Below are positions 1-10,062 of a stretch of 52,700 nt of DNA, piece by piece. The notes under the pieces are model-generated. The model made no database searches. It saw only the letters and a list, made by a program, of their open reading frames with translations, and had not been told where the DNA came from. The position numbers and the translations under genes were made by a program. How positions within the stretch are numbered: position 1 is the first letter of the stretch; each line of letters opens with the position of its first letter. Source of the stretch: an uncultured Mucilaginibacter sp. (GTDB lineage: Bacteria > Bacteroidota > Bacteroidia > Sphingobacteriales > Sphingobacteriaceae); contig NZ_CAMLOV010000018.1 in NCBI RefSeq assembly GCF_946481715.1, positions 1 to 52,700 on the forward strand, read 5' to 3'.

Positions 1-11
1 AACATTTACTT

Positions 12-3000
12 ATGAGAAAAACTTTACTACCCAACCGGGAGGGGCACGTGCGTTCGCATTGGCTGTATGGCTTGCGGTACCCCAAATCATTAGTTGTTAT
101 GTGTGCCGTTATTATCGGCGTGCTTTTATCAGGCAGCGTGTTTGCCCAGTCGGTAAGTGTAACCGGCACGGTAACTGATACAAGCGGCGTAACGTTGCCG
201 GGCGTAGCCGTGAAGTTCCGCGGAACGGCAATAGGCACAACTACCGATGTAAACGGTAAATTTAGCCTTACCGCACCATCGGCCGCCAGCGTACTGGTAT
301 TCAGTTATGTGGGGTTTACCAGCCAGGAAGTGCCTTTAAATGGGCAAACAAACTTTAATGTGAGGCTTAAAGTGGCCAATACTTCGCTGCAAGAAGTTGT
401 AGTAACCGGTTTCGGCACCCAGCGAAAGGAATCGCTCACCGGAGCTATCTCCAGCATTACCAGTAAGGATATCGACCGTGTACACGGAGGTTCTACCGTA
501 AGTACTACATTGGCGGGTAAAATTCCGGGTGTAACATTTAGGCAGTCGGAAGGCCGCCCTGGTGCAAGCGCATCTATCCAGATCAGGAACATGGGTACCC
601 CACTGTATGTTATTGATGGCATACAGCAAGACGAAGGCCAGTTTAACAACCTTGCGCCAAATGATATTGAGAGCATTTCGGTACTGAAAGACGGTTCGGC
701 CGCTATCTACGGTGTGCGTGCTGCAAACGGCGTTGTGGTGGTAACTACCAAAAGGGGCTCGGGCGAAGGCCGCATCAATATTGATGCTTACCAGGGCTTC
801 CAAAACTTTTACCGTTTCCCTGTAGTGGCAAACAATTCATACGACTACATGCGGTATAAGGCCGAAGGCGAAATGAATATGAATGGTTCTACAACCATCA
901 CCCAGGCAGAATTGGATAAATACAAGGCCGGTACAGACCCGGCTTACCGCAGTTTCGACTGGCGCGACTACGTATTAGGCCAAAACAACAATGCACCTAT
1001 CAGCTCTGTAAATGCAAACTTTACGGGCTCTACCGAGCGTGTTAACTACTACGTATCGGCAACACATCTTTACCAGGCATCGCAATTGGGTAAAGAATAT
1101 ATGTTCGGCCGCTCTAACATCCAATCTAACGTATCGTTAAAAGTAGCTAACGGTTTAAAGGTTAACTTAAACATCAACGGCCGCGTGGAAACCCGCGAAA
1201 ACCCTGGGGTACCGGGACAGGACGATTATTTCCTGGCCAGGTTCGCCGTGTTAAGGAACACCCCGCTTGAGCGGCCTTACGCAAACGATAACCCCGATTA
1301 CCTGAACGATATTGGCCACACCGAGTCGAACTACGCGTTCCTCAATAAAAAATTATCGGGCCTTTACCACAACGACTGGCGCGTACTGCAAACCAACTTT
1401 GGCGTAGAGTACCAGATACCGGGTATTAAAGGCTTAACAGCAAAAGGCTTATACTCGTACTATATTGCCGATTACCTGCTTAATAACCAGGAGTATACTT
1501 ACAATGCTTATACCTACAGGCCGGCAACCGACTCTTATGATGTAACCGGTGGCAGTACAAACCCATGGAGGGAGCGCGAGCAACGGAAAGAGTTTGCTAA
1601 AACCACACAGGTACAGTTAAACTACATCAATACCTTCGGCAAGCATTCATTAGCCGCCACACTTGTTTCTGAGCGTATTGAATTGCAGCACCTGCGCAAT
1701 TGGATCCACGCTTCGCCGGTATCTAACAACCTGCCGCTGATCTATTTCCCAACTGCCGACCAATACCAGGACAGCGATAACAAAGAAACCCGTATAGGTT
1801 ACATTGGCCGGGTTAATTACAACTACAACAACAAATACTACCTGGAGCTTTCTGCAAGGCGCGATGCATCTTACTTGTTTGCTCCGGATAAACGCGTTGG
1901 TTATTTCCCCGGTGGTTCTGTAGGGTGGAGGATAACCCAGGAAGGCTTTATGAAAAAATTGCTGGGCGATAATAGCTTTATTAACGATTTGAAGCTGCGT
2001 GCATCGTACGGCGTATTGGGAGACGACCGCGACCCTAACAACTCCTCTAACCCAATTGTGGGGGCTTATGCTTACTTACCGGGCTATAACTACAATACCG
2101 GTACAGCTATTATTGGCGGTAACCCGCTGGTAACTTCGGCAGATAAAGGTTTGGTAACTACCAATATATCCTGGCTGAAAAGTAAAATTACCGACGTTGG
2201 TTTAGACTTTACCCTGTTGAACAACAAGCTAACAGGTAGCGTAGATTATTTCTACCGAAAACGAAGCGGTTTACTTGGCCGCCGTAACGACGTAGTGCTG
2301 CCAAATGAAGTTGGTTATTCGTTACCGCTCGAGAACTTAAATAGCGATGCTCAATCCGGTGTGGACTTTGCACTTAGCTATAATAACCGTGCGGGCGAAG
2401 TTTCCTACAATGTTGGCGGTACTTTCTCATACAGCCGCCAAAAAACGCTGAGCGTGTACAACCCCTTATTTAATAACTCGTGGGACCAGTACCGCAACTC
2501 TCCTGTAAACAGGTATGCAAATATCGACTGGGGGTACGAAGTAGTTGGGCAGTTTAGCTCGCAGGAAGAGATCAATAACCACCCTGTTAATAACGATAAC
2601 AGGGGTAACAAATCATTATTGCCGGGCGACCTGATCTACAAAGATCAAAACGGCGATGGGCGAATAGACCAGTATGACGAAAGGCCGCTTGGTTTTGGTT
2701 ATGGCAAACAGCCAAACATCAACTTTGGCCTGTCAATAGGGGCGGCTTACAAAGGTTTTGATTTCCATGCAGATTTTTCGGGGGGTGCCGGTTATACATG
2801 GTTCCAAAACTGGGAGCTGAGGTGGGCATTCCAAAATGGTGGCAACTTCAATAATATATTCGCAGACAGGTGGCACCATGAAAATATGTACGACCTGAAC
2901 AGCGCCTGGGTACCCGGTAAATACCCGGCCACCAGGATAAACCCGGGTAGCAGTTACTCCAGTTACGAACTGAACGGACAGCGTAATTCATCGTTTTGGC

Positions 3001-3233
3001 TGCATAACGTTAAATACCTGCGAGCAAGAACCATCGAACTTGGTTACTCGTTGCCAACTGCATGGCTTTCAAAAGTAAAAATGAAGAAAGCACGCGTGTA
3101 CATCAACGGCTACAACTTATTATCCTTTGATAATTTGAAGGAATACGCCGTTGACCCGGAAACTACCGACGATAACGGGCTGCAGTTTCCGCAAAGTAAA
3201 GTGCTCAACTTTGGTGTTAATTTAACCTTTTAA
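12..3233 (+). CDS. SusC/RagA-family TonB-linked outer membrane transporter
   Basis: A 1073-residue protein that should import oligosaccharides across the outer membrane with TonB energy, in complex with the SusD-like lipoprotein encoded 23 nt downstream. A signal peptide ends near VFAQ (residue ~46). A carboxypeptidase-regulatory-like beta domain follows (VTGTVTDTSG...LPGVAV), then the TonB box region LQEVVVTGFGTQ and a plug with the family motifs LYVIDGIQ and ISVLKDGSAAIYG. The rest is a long beta-barrel ending in aromatic F (NFGVNLTF), as usual for outer membrane barrels. Length is typical, so the gene looks complete although it begins at base 12. It is first in the visible polysaccharide utilisation operon; any regulator would lie outside the window. 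Substrate is inferred only from the GH2 and GH127 genes behind it. Confidence 0.95.
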   Translation: MRKTLLPNREGHVRSHWLYGLRYPKSLVVMCAVIIGVLLSGSVFAQSVSVTGTVTDTSGVTLPGVAVKFRGTAIGTTTDVNGKFSLTAPSAASVLVFSYVGFTSQEVPLNGQTNFNVRLKVANTSLQEVVVTGFGTQRKESLTGAISSITSKDIDRVHGGSTVSTTLAGKIPGVTFRQSEGRPGASASIQIRNMGTPLYVIDGIQQDEGQFNNLAPNDIESISVLKDGSAAIYGVRAANGVVVVTTKRGSGEGRINIDAYQGFQNFYRFPVVANNSYDYMRYKAEGEMNMNGSTTITQAELDKYKAGTDPAYRSFDWRDYVLGQNNNAPISSVNANFTGSTERVNYYVSATHLYQASQLGKEYMFGRSNIQSNVSLKVANGLKVNLNINGRVETRENPGVPGQDDYFLARFAVLRNTPLERPYANDNPDYLNDIGHTESNYAFLNKKLSGLYHNDWRVLQTNFGVEYQIPGIKGLTAKGLYSYYIADYLLNNQEYTYNAYTYRPATDSYDVTGGSTNPWREREQRKEFAKTTQVQLNYINTFGKHSLAATLVSERIELQHLRNWIHASPVSNNLPLIYFPTADQYQDSDNKETRIGYIGRVNYNYNNKYYLELSARRDASYLFAPDKRVGYFPGGSVGWRITQEGFMKKLLGDNSFINDLKLRASYGVLGDDRDPNNSSNPIVGAYAYLPGYNYNTGTAIIGGNPLVTSADKGLVTTNISWLKSKITDVGLDFTLLNNKLTGSVDYFYRKRSGLLGRRNDVVLPNEVGYSLPLENLNSDAQSGVDFALSYNNRAGEVSYNVGGTFSYSRQKTLSVYNPLFNNSWDQYRNSPVNRYANIDWGYEVVGQFSSQEEINNHPVNNDNRGNKSLLPGDLIYKDQNGDGRIDQYDERPLGFGYGKQPNINFGLSIGAAYKGFDFHADFSGGAGYTWFQNWELRWAFQNGGNFNNIFADRWHHENMYDLNSAWVPGKYPATRINPGSSYSSYELNGQRNSSFWLHNVKYLRARTIELGYSLPTAWLSKVKMKKARVYINGYNLLSFDNLKEYAVDPETTDDNGLQFPQSKVLNFGVNLTF

Positions 3234-3256
3234 TTAATCCCTTAAGTTTAAACAAC

Positions 3257-5146
3257 ATGAAAAAAATATCAATAATATTAATGTGTGCGGGCCTGTTTAT
3301 TACGGGTTCGTGCCGAAAAGACAGCGATTTTTTGGACGTACCGCCAAAAGCAATCGTTGATGCCAATGTTGCGTTTTCCGATCCTAACCTGGTGCTATCT
3401 ATCCTGGGCGACCTATATAACCGTTACTTAGATTTTTCGGGCCTGGATAACGGTTGGTCATCATTTGTTGATTTTAGCGAAGCCTTCCCCTCAGAAAACG
3501 GAAGCTCCTTTTTTGTACAGCGTACAGGCTGGGGTTACGGCGAGTGGAACACATGGGATTACACCTATATACGCGAGCTTAACTTATTTATACAACGTGC
3601 TACCGCATCTACCGCGCTTACCGATGCTCAAAAAAACCAGTTTATAGCCGAAGGCCGTTTTTTACGGGCCAGCTACTACTTTGAGATGGTGAAAAGGATG
3701 GGTGGTGTGCCGCTGATCACAGAACCGCTTGATTACGATTTTTCGGGCAATGTAGCGGTGCTGCAAAGGCCGCGTGCTAAAGAAGCCGAAGTTTATGATT
3801 TCGTTATCAGCGAAGCCGAAGCGATAAAAGGGTTATTTGACGGGGGGATAAACGATAAGTCGAGGGCAACAAAAGGTGCTGCATTGGCAATGGAAGCACG
3901 GGCTGCATTGTATGCTGCCTCTATTGCAAAATACGGCGTAACAACACCACAGGTAACATTAGCCGGTGGCGAAGTTGGTATACCGGCATCAATGGCAACG
4001 GCTTACTATACCAAGGCACTTGCAGCCGCCCAGGAAATTATCACCGGTGGCACATACTCTTTGTACAGGCAATTGCCCGATGCCAGCGATAACTACGCCA
4101 ACCTTTTCCTGGATAAAAACAGTTCAGAATCAATCTTTGTAGAAGATTTTAAGGCAAATGGCGGTAAAACCCATGGCTTTACTACCAATAATCAGCCTTT
4201 CTCTATATCTGATGAGGGTTTGGATGCGGGGCGGTTAAACCCATCGCTTAACCTGGTACAAGCATACGAGAAACTGGACAACACCTATGCACCTATCGCT
4301 ACAAAAACAGCAGGAGGCGACCCTATTTACTACGCTAACCAGCTTGATATTTTTGCCGACAGGGATGCGAGGCTTGCCGGTACCATATTGCTGCCAAACG
4401 GCTTGTTTAAAGGCAAACGTACCGAAGTATTTGCAGGCTACCAGTTAGCAGACGGTACCGTTATTTCCAGTGGCGACGCAACCCAAACCAGGGATGTGCC
4501 GGGAGTAGGTACCAGTATACAGGTGGTGGGCAAAGACGGGATCGTTAATGGCGGCGAGTTCCGCACACAAACAGGCTTTTACATCCGTAAGTACCTCGAC
4601 CCAACAGTAGGGTCTGGCCGCCGTGGCCGTGGCAGCGATGTTAACTTTATCCGTTACCGTTATGCTGAAGTGTTGCTAAACGCAGCCGAGGCAGCATTTG
4701 AACTTGGCGATGCGGCCACCGCTGCCAACTATATTAACCAGGTGCGTAACAGGGCAGGTTTAACTACACCGCTTACCCCCGGCCAGATCACTTTTGACCG
4801 GATCGTACACGAGCGCCGCGTGGAGCTTGTATTTGAAGGACACACCTTATTTGATATGAAACGCTGGAGGCTTGCCACCGTAGTATGGGATGGCAATCAA
4901 ATGAGCGTTGCCGACCTGATTAGCGATATTGGCAATGCGCGCAAACGCAACACTCAGCCGTTTGGCTTATGGCCGTATAAATACGTTAATCCGGGTAATC
5001 CAGATAACGGCAAATGGATATTTAAAGAAGTAAAGCCGGCTGCAGTTACGGGTGCTAACAGGTTTCAGTTGGGTAATTATTATTCGCAAATAGGCGATGG
5101 CATTATATCGGCCAACCCTAAGATCGTAAGACAACCAAATCAATAG
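3257..5146 (+). CDS. SusD/RagB-family glycan-binding outer membrane lipoprotein
   Basis: A 629-residue surface lipoprotein that captures oligosaccharides and hands them to the SusC-like pore as a lid. The lipobox is visible: a short hydrophobic signal ends in ITGSC with the lipidated Cys near residue 19, followed by RKDSDFLDVPP, a standard SusD N-terminus. The C-terminal half carries the family signature RYAEVLLNAAEAAFELG and HERRVELVFEGHTLFDMKRW, typical of the SusD TPR/RagB region. It lies 23 nt behind SusC and 21 nt before the DUF3823 gene, so the three are almost certainly cotranscribed. It is longer than classic SusD (~550 residues) but within the family range. Confidence 0.95.
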   Translation: MKKISIILMCAGLFITGSCRKDSDFLDVPPKAIVDANVAFSDPNLVLSILGDLYNRYLDFSGLDNGWSSFVDFSEAFPSENGSSFFVQRTGWGYGEWNTWDYTYIRELNLFIQRATASTALTDAQKNQFIAEGRFLRASYYFEMVKRMGGVPLITEPLDYDFSGNVAVLQRPRAKEAEVYDFVISEAEAIKGLFDGGINDKSRATKGAALAMEARAALYAASIAKYGVTTPQVTLAGGEVGIPASMATAYYTKALAAAQEIITGGTYSLYRQLPDASDNYANLFLDKNSSESIFVEDFKANGGKTHGFTTNNQPFSISDEGLDAGRLNPSLNLVQAYEKLDNTYAPIATKTAGGDPIYYANQLDIFADRDARLAGTILLPNGLFKGKRTEVFAGYQLADGTVISSGDATQTRDVPGVGTSIQVVGKDGIVNGGEFRTQTGFYIRKYLDPTVGSGRRGRGSDVNFIRYRYAEVLLNAAEAAFELGDAATAANYINQVRNRAGLTTPLTPGQITFDRIVHERRVELVFEGHTLFDMKRWRLATVVWDGNQMSVADLISDIGNARKRNTQPFGLWPYKYVNPGNPDNGKWIFKEVKPAAVTGANRFQLGNYYSQIGDGIISANPKIVRQPNQ

Positions 5147-5167
5147 CTATCAATCAACCAACAGATC

Positions 5168-5872
5168 ATGAAAATAAAGTTTCATTATATAATCATCGCG
5201 CTTCTTTTTGCGGCCACCGGCTGCAAAAAGGACAACTACGAAGCACCCTCGGTAAAGCTGAGCGGGCATCTGGTATACCAGGGAGAGCATGTGAACGTAG
5301 AGTTTAACCAGGTCCCTTTTCAATTATTTCAGCCGGGTTTTGGCTTGTCGGGCCCTATCAGCGGCACCTTCGACCAGGATGGCGGCTATTCGGTACTGAC
5401 GTTTGCAGGCAACTATAAATTTACCATGGCAGCTAACCAGGGCCCATTTTTATGGAAAGAGGTTGCCGCCGGTAAACGCGACACGCTTGCCATAAACCTT
5501 AGCGGCGACCAAACGGTTGATATTGAAGTGATGCCGTATTACCTGGTGCGCCAGCCGGTATTTACCAAAGCCGGTACAGATGTTAACGCTACCTTTAACA
5601 TAGCCAAAATAGTTACCGATGCAAACGCCAAGGATATAGACCGCGTAACCTTATACATCAACAAAACCCAGTTCGTATCAGGCAGCGGCGACTATAACAT
5701 TGCCCAAACCAGCATTGCCGGCGGGGCGCTTGGCAGCTTAAACAACATAAGCATGAGTGTTGCTATACCCGGCATTACGCCTACGCAAAACTATGTTTTT
5801 GCCCGGATAGGTATCAAAATAGCGGGGGTAGAGGATATGGTATTCTCGCCTGTTACAAAAGTAACGTTCTAA
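5168..5872 (+). CDS. DUF3823 surface lipoprotein
   Basis: A 234-residue predicted lipoprotein with lipobox AATGCKKD (Cys near residue 19) and mostly beta sequence in two halves. The N-terminal half (about 30-120) holds VKLSGHLVYQGEHV and a GTFDQDGGYSV turn typical of DUF3823. The C-terminal half (about 120-230) resembles the second, fibronectin-like half of the family. Such proteins commonly follow SusC/SusD pairs and are thought to be accessory surface glycan-binding proteins; the exact role is not established. It is followed directly by a strong terminator at 5882-5911, so SusC-SusD-DUF3823 may form one transcript and the two hydrolases another or a read-through unit. Confidence 0.85.
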   Translation: MKIKFHYIIIALLFAATGCKKDNYEAPSVKLSGHLVYQGEHVNVEFNQVPFQLFQPGFGLSGPISGTFDQDGGYSVLTFAGNYKFTMAANQGPFLWKEVAAGKRDTLAINLSGDQTVDIEVMPYYLVRQPVFTKAGTDVNATFNIAKIVTDANAKDIDRVTLYINKTQFVSGSGDYNIAQTSIAGGALGSLNNISMSVAIPGITPTQNYVFARIGIKIAGVEDMVFSPVTKVTF

Positions 5873-5881
5873 CATCTACCG

Positions 5882-5911
5882 GGGAGGCCGCTGCTGCGGC
5901 CTCCCTTTTTT
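5882..5911 (+). terminator. Rho-independent terminator after the SusCD-DUF3823 genes
   Basis: A perfect G+C-rich stem, GGGAGGCCGC paired with GCGGCCTCCC around a 4-nt TGCT loop, followed at once by TTTTTT. It starts 10 nt after the DUF3823 stop codon. Expected to end or attenuate transcription before the GH2 gene, giving more SusCD than hydrolase mRNA. Confidence 0.9.
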
Positions 5912-5959
5912 ATCCTTCGTTCTCCAAAAAATCTTTTTATATATTACTACTAAGCTACA

Positions 5960-7795
5960 ATGAAGAAAATTACACTTTGTTTATCTCTGTTATTTTCCGC
6001 GTATTTGCCCGCCAGTGCACAACAAAACTGGCATTTAATAAAAAACAGGATCACCACCCCGTGGGCAGAAAAGGTTGACCCTAAAGCACCGCTACCGGGG
6101 TATCCGCGTCCGCAGATGGTAAGGGGAACCTGGCAAAACTTAAATGGCTTGTGGAATTATACCATTGTACCCAAAGCTGAAAAATCCCCGGCAGCATATT
6201 CCGGTAAAATACTGGTACCCTTTGCTATAGAATCGGCATTATCAGGCGTTGGCAAAACCGTTGGTAAAGACAGCATGCTATGGTACAAAACAAGCATTAC
6301 GCTAAATAAGGCACTTAAAGGCAAAGATGTACTGCTTCATTTTGGTGCGGTAGATTGGCGTACCGAGGTGTTTGTTAACGGCAAAAGCGCTGGCACGCAT
6401 GAGGGGGGCTTCGATCCCTTCTCTTTCAACATCACCCCTTATTTAAAAGGGAGCAAGCAGGATATCACCATCAGCGTTTGGGACCCAACCGATGATGGCC
6501 CGCAGCCACGTGGCAAGCAGGTAAAGAAGCCCGAAGGTATCTGGTATACCCCCGTTACCGGCATCTGGCAAACCGTTTGGCTGGAGGGCGTAGCAAAAAC
6601 CCATATTGCTGCTACCAAACAAACGCCAAATATTGATAATAAAACACTTACTATATCCGCAGAGGTTGATAACAGCCAACCCGGCGACAAACTCAAAATA
6701 ACCGCGCTGGATGGCAATACTGTTGTAGACGAGCAAACGGTTGACGCAAGTGCTATAGCAGTGCTAAACATCAAAAATCAAAAACTATGGTCCACAACCA
6801 ACCCATTCCTTTACGATTTGAAGGTGGCTGTAATCCGCAACAATAAGCAGGTTGATGAGGTGAAAAGCTATTTTGCCATGCGCAAAATATCCCTGGCACC
6901 TGATGCACACGGCGTACAACGCATGATGCTGAACGATAAATTTGTGTTCCAATACGGTCCGCTCGACCAGGGATGGTGGCCTGATGGTTTGTACACCGCC
7001 CCAACTGAAGAGGCGATGGTATACGATATTGACCAACTGAAGGCAATGGGCTTTAACATGATACGCAAGCACATTAAAGTTGAACCGGCACGTTACTATA
7101 CTTATTGCGATAAAGCAGGTATGTTGTTATGGCAGGATATGCCAAGCGGCGACCTGGGCAACGGCTGGGAAAACCGCCCCGGCGTGATAGACCGGGCAAC
7201 AGACCAGCCACGCACTGCGGAATCCGAAGGCTATTACCGCAAGGAATGGGCCGCCATTATGAAAGCTTTGCACAACTACCCCAGCATTGTGGTGTGGACG
7301 CCGTTTAACGAGGCCTGGGGCCAGTTTAAAACCATCGACATAACAGAATGGACGATGAAAAACGACCCATCCCGTTTGATTAACAGTGCCAGCGGTGGTA
7401 ATTTTTATACAACAGGGCACATTGTCGATCTGCACAATTACCCTAACCCCGCAATGCCCGACCCTGATCTTTTTGGTAAAACACGAGCGGTAGTATTAGG
7501 AGAATTTGGTGGCTTAGGCTGGCCGGTAGAGGGGCATAACTGGCAATCGAACAAAAACTGGGGATACCAAAACTTTAAGAACGGCGAGGATGTGCTTAAA
7601 AAATACATCACCTTTACAAACAGGCTGCAGGAACTTATAAAACTGGGGCTATCGGCAGCCGTGTACACGCAAACTACCGATGTAGAAGGCGAGGTAAACG
7701 GGTTTATAACTTACGACAGGAAATTTATAAAAATGCCCGTAGAGAAGTTACACCAGGAACATATGAAGTTGTACAACCCCGAATTGGCAAAATAA
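5960..7795 (+). CDS. Glycoside hydrolase family 2 enzyme (secreted)
   Basis: A 611-residue GH2 enzyme with a signal peptide cleaved near SAQQN (residue ~21). Order: jelly-roll sugar-binding domain (about 55-210, with WQNLNGLWNY and VFVNGKSAGTHEGGF), immunoglobulin-like middle domain (about 215-310), and a TIM barrel from about 320. The retaining acid/base is E451 in WTPFNEAWG and the nucleophile is E515 in VLGEFGG, both in the expected places. GH2 includes beta-galactosidases, beta-glucuronidases and alpha-L-arabinopyranosidases; I cannot choose among them from sequence. It is compact, lacking the extra C-terminal domains of LacZ. It sits 10 nt before the GH127 gene and is presumably periplasmic, acting on products imported by SusCD. 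Confidence 0.9.
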   Translation: MKKITLCLSLLFSAYLPASAQQNWHLIKNRITTPWAEKVDPKAPLPGYPRPQMVRGTWQNLNGLWNYTIVPKAEKSPAAYSGKILVPFAIESALSGVGKTVGKDSMLWYKTSITLNKALKGKDVLLHFGAVDWRTEVFVNGKSAGTHEGGFDPFSFNITPYLKGSKQDITISVWDPTDDGPQPRGKQVKKPEGIWYTPVTGIWQTVWLEGVAKTHIAATKQTPNIDNKTLTISAEVDNSQPGDKLKITALDGNTVVDEQTVDASAIAVLNIKNQKLWSTTNPFLYDLKVAVIRNNKQVDEVKSYFAMRKISLAPDAHGVQRMMLNDKFVFQYGPLDQGWWPDGLYTAPTEEAMVYDIDQLKAMGFNMIRKHIKVEPARYYTYCDKAGMLLWQDMPSGDLGNGWENRPGVIDRATDQPRTAESEGYYRKEWAAIMKALHNYPSIVVWTPFNEAWGQFKTIDITEWTMKNDPSRLINSASGGNFYTTGHIVDLHNYPNPAMPDPDLFGKTRAVVLGEFGGLGWPVEGHNWQSNKNWGYQNFKNGEDVLKKYITFTNRLQELIKLGLSAAVYTQTTDVEGEVNGFITYDRKFIKMPVEKLHQEHMKLYNPELAK

Positions 7796-7804
7796 ACCCG
7801 AAGG

Positions 7805-9868
7805 ATGAATAACATAAATGCTATTGGTAAACTATTTTGTTTATCGCTGCTATTAGGCTGGGCCGGGATGGAAACATCCACGGCCCAGGCTGTTAAAGCC
7901 ACAGTGCTAAAAAAGGTTGATAACGGGCCGGCGAACACCAACTACGTAAGTAACCGTGCGCCGCTGCAAAACGCATACTTTGTAAAACTGCCCGTGGGCA
8001 GCATACAGGCCGGTGGCTGGTTAAAAAAAGCACTGGAACTACAGCGCGACGGGCTTACCGGCAACCTGGGCGAGATCAGTATCTGGCTATCTAAAACCGA
8101 CAACGCCTGGCTCAACAAAGAGGGTAAAGGCGAATACGGCTGGGAGGAACTTCCTTACTGGCTTAAAGGCTATGCCAACATTGGCTACATGCTGGGCGAT
8201 AAAAAAATGATAGCCGAAGCAAAATTTTGGATAGATGCTGTATTGGACAACCAGCGCGATAATGGCGACTTTGGCCCCGCTGTTGAACGCAAAGGCAACC
8301 GCGACCTGTGGACAAACATGCCCATGCTTTGGTGCCTGCAATCGTACTACGAGTACAGTAAAGACCCGCGCGTTATCCCCTTCATGACCAAATATTTTAA
8401 GTACGAACTGGCCTTGCCCGATAATAAGTTACTGGAAGATTATTGGGAAAACAGCCGCGGCGGCGATAACATCTCCAGCGTGTACTGGCTGTATAACCGT
8501 ACCGGCGATAAATTCCTGCTGGAGCTGGCAGCTAAACTGGATAAAAACACTGCCGACTGGCGCCAGGCAAACAACCTGCCTAACTGGCACAACGTAAATA
8601 TTGCACAAAGTTTTAGGGAGCCTGCCCAGTATTTTCAGCAAAGCAACAACCCGCAGGATTTGGCAGCAACGTACAACGATTTTAAGCTGGTACGCAGCAT
8701 TTACGGGCAGGTGCCGGGTGGTATGTTCGGTGCCGACGAAAACGCCCGTAAAGGCTACGACGATCCACGCCAGGCAGTAGAAACCTGCGGCATGGTAGAG
8801 CAAATGACATCAGACCAAATGCTGTTAGGCATTACAGGTGATACTTTTTGGGCAGAGAATTGCGAAGATGTGGCTTTCAATACCTTTTCTGCCGCCTTTA
8901 TGCCCGACTATAGATCGTTGAGGTATTTAACAGCCCCGAATATGGTGCTGAGCGATGGCAAAAACCACAGCCCGGGCATCGACAACAACGGCCCCTTTTT
9001 GATGATGAACCCCTTTAGCAGCCGTTGCTGCCAGCATAACCACGCCGCCGGCTGGGTTTATTATGCTGAGAACAGCTGGATGGCCACGCCCGATAACGGC
9101 CTGGCAGCGCAGCTATACACCGAGGGCCGGGTGAACGCAAAAGTTGGCAACGGCACAACCGTAAGCATTGCCGAAACCACCAAATATCCGTTTAAAGATG
9201 TGGTAAGCTTTAAGGTTAATACCCCTAAAGCAGTGGTATTTCCGCTGTACCTGCGCGTGCCGGCCTGGTGCAAGGCAGCATCTGTTAAAGTAAACGGGTT
9301 TCCGGTAAAAGTTACCGCTGCCGCCGGCGGTTACATTAGACTTACTAAGACCTGGAAAAACGGCGACATCATCACCCTGCATTTACCTATGCAAATAAAA
9401 GTACGCGAGTGGGCCAAAAATAAAAATAGCGTTAGCGTAAATTACGGCCCCTTAACGTACTCCTTAAAAATCGACGAGAAATACATTAAAGAAGACAGCA
9501 AGAAAACCGCCATAGGAGATTCGCGCTGGCAAGCCGGCGCCGACCCGCAAAAATGGCCCTCATACGAGATCCACCCTGCATCAGCCTGGAATTATGGATT
9601 GATACTGGACGAACAGCACCCCGAACGCTCGTTCAAAGTGGTACAACGCGCATGGCCAAAGGATAATAACCCCTTTACCAATACCGGCGCGCCTATCCAA
9701 CTCATCGCCGCAGGCAAAAAAATACCCGGCTGGGGGATAGACCAATATGGCCTCTGCAGCCCGTTGCCGCAAAGCCCTGTTGTAAATAACCAACCATCAA
9801 CACAATTAACATTGGTGCCAATGGGCGGGGCAAGGTTAAGGATCTCCTCGTTCCCGGTAGCTAAATAA
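7805..9868 (+). CDS. GH127-type beta-L-arabinofuranosidase (DUF1680)
   Basis: A 687-residue secreted enzyme with a signal peptide ending near TAQAV (residue ~29). An (alpha/alpha)6 barrel is expected over about 55-470, then beta domains. The zinc/thiolate site of GH127 is visible: E326-T-C328 (in AVETCGMVEQ) and the CC pair C408-C409 (in SRCCQHN). These match the Glu, Cys, Cys and Cys that bind zinc and provide the Cys nucleophile in the characterised Bifidobacterium enzyme. The family releases beta-L-arabinofuranose from plant hydroxyproline-rich glycoproteins or pectin side chains; related families GH146 and GH137-like share this fold, so exact linkage is uncertain. It is the last gene of the locus, 10 nt after the GH2 gene. 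Confidence 0.85.
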   Translation: MNNINAIGKLFCLSLLLGWAGMETSTAQAVKATVLKKVDNGPANTNYVSNRAPLQNAYFVKLPVGSIQAGGWLKKALELQRDGLTGNLGEISIWLSKTDNAWLNKEGKGEYGWEELPYWLKGYANIGYMLGDKKMIAEAKFWIDAVLDNQRDNGDFGPAVERKGNRDLWTNMPMLWCLQSYYEYSKDPRVIPFMTKYFKYELALPDNKLLEDYWENSRGGDNISSVYWLYNRTGDKFLLELAAKLDKNTADWRQANNLPNWHNVNIAQSFREPAQYFQQSNNPQDLAATYNDFKLVRSIYGQVPGGMFGADENARKGYDDPRQAVETCGMVEQMTSDQMLLGITGDTFWAENCEDVAFNTFSAAFMPDYRSLRYLTAPNMVLSDGKNHSPGIDNNGPFLMMNPFSSRCCQHNHAAGWVYYAENSWMATPDNGLAAQLYTEGRVNAKVGNGTTVSIAETTKYPFKDVVSFKVNTPKAVVFPLYLRVPAWCKAASVKVNGFPVKVTAAAGGYIRLTKTWKNGDIITLHLPMQIKVREWAKNKNSVSVNYGPLTYSLKIDEKYIKEDSKKTAIGDSRWQAGADPQKWPSYEIHPASAWNYGLILDEQHPERSFKVVQRAWPKDNNPFTNTGAPIQLIAAGKKIPGWGIDQYGLCSPLPQSPVVNNQPSTQLTLVPMGGARLRISSFPVAK

Positions 9869-9891
9869 TTCCTTAGGCCCGTAAAAAAATA

Positions 9892-10023
9892 AAGTCCCCT
9901 TAGACTTGCTCTTTGGGGACTTAAACCTAAACCTTATCACAATGGGTGTAGAACCCACAATAGATGCGGCAAATATACGGCTTTATAATTTTATAGCAAG
10001 TTTGTTGTGTATGGCAGACACAA
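9892..10023. terminator. Convergent intergenic hairpins (possible terminators)
   Basis: Between the convergent GH127 and dioxygenase genes lie three small inverted repeats: AAGTCCCC (9892-9899) with GGGGACTT (9915-9922), TGGGT (9943) with ACCCA (9953), and TTGTGT (10005) with ACACAA (10018). None has a long T-tract, so termination is inferred from position and structure only. Confidence 0.45.
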
Positions 10024-10062
10024 TTATTTGACTCCCATTTCAGATAAAACACCTCAGCCAGC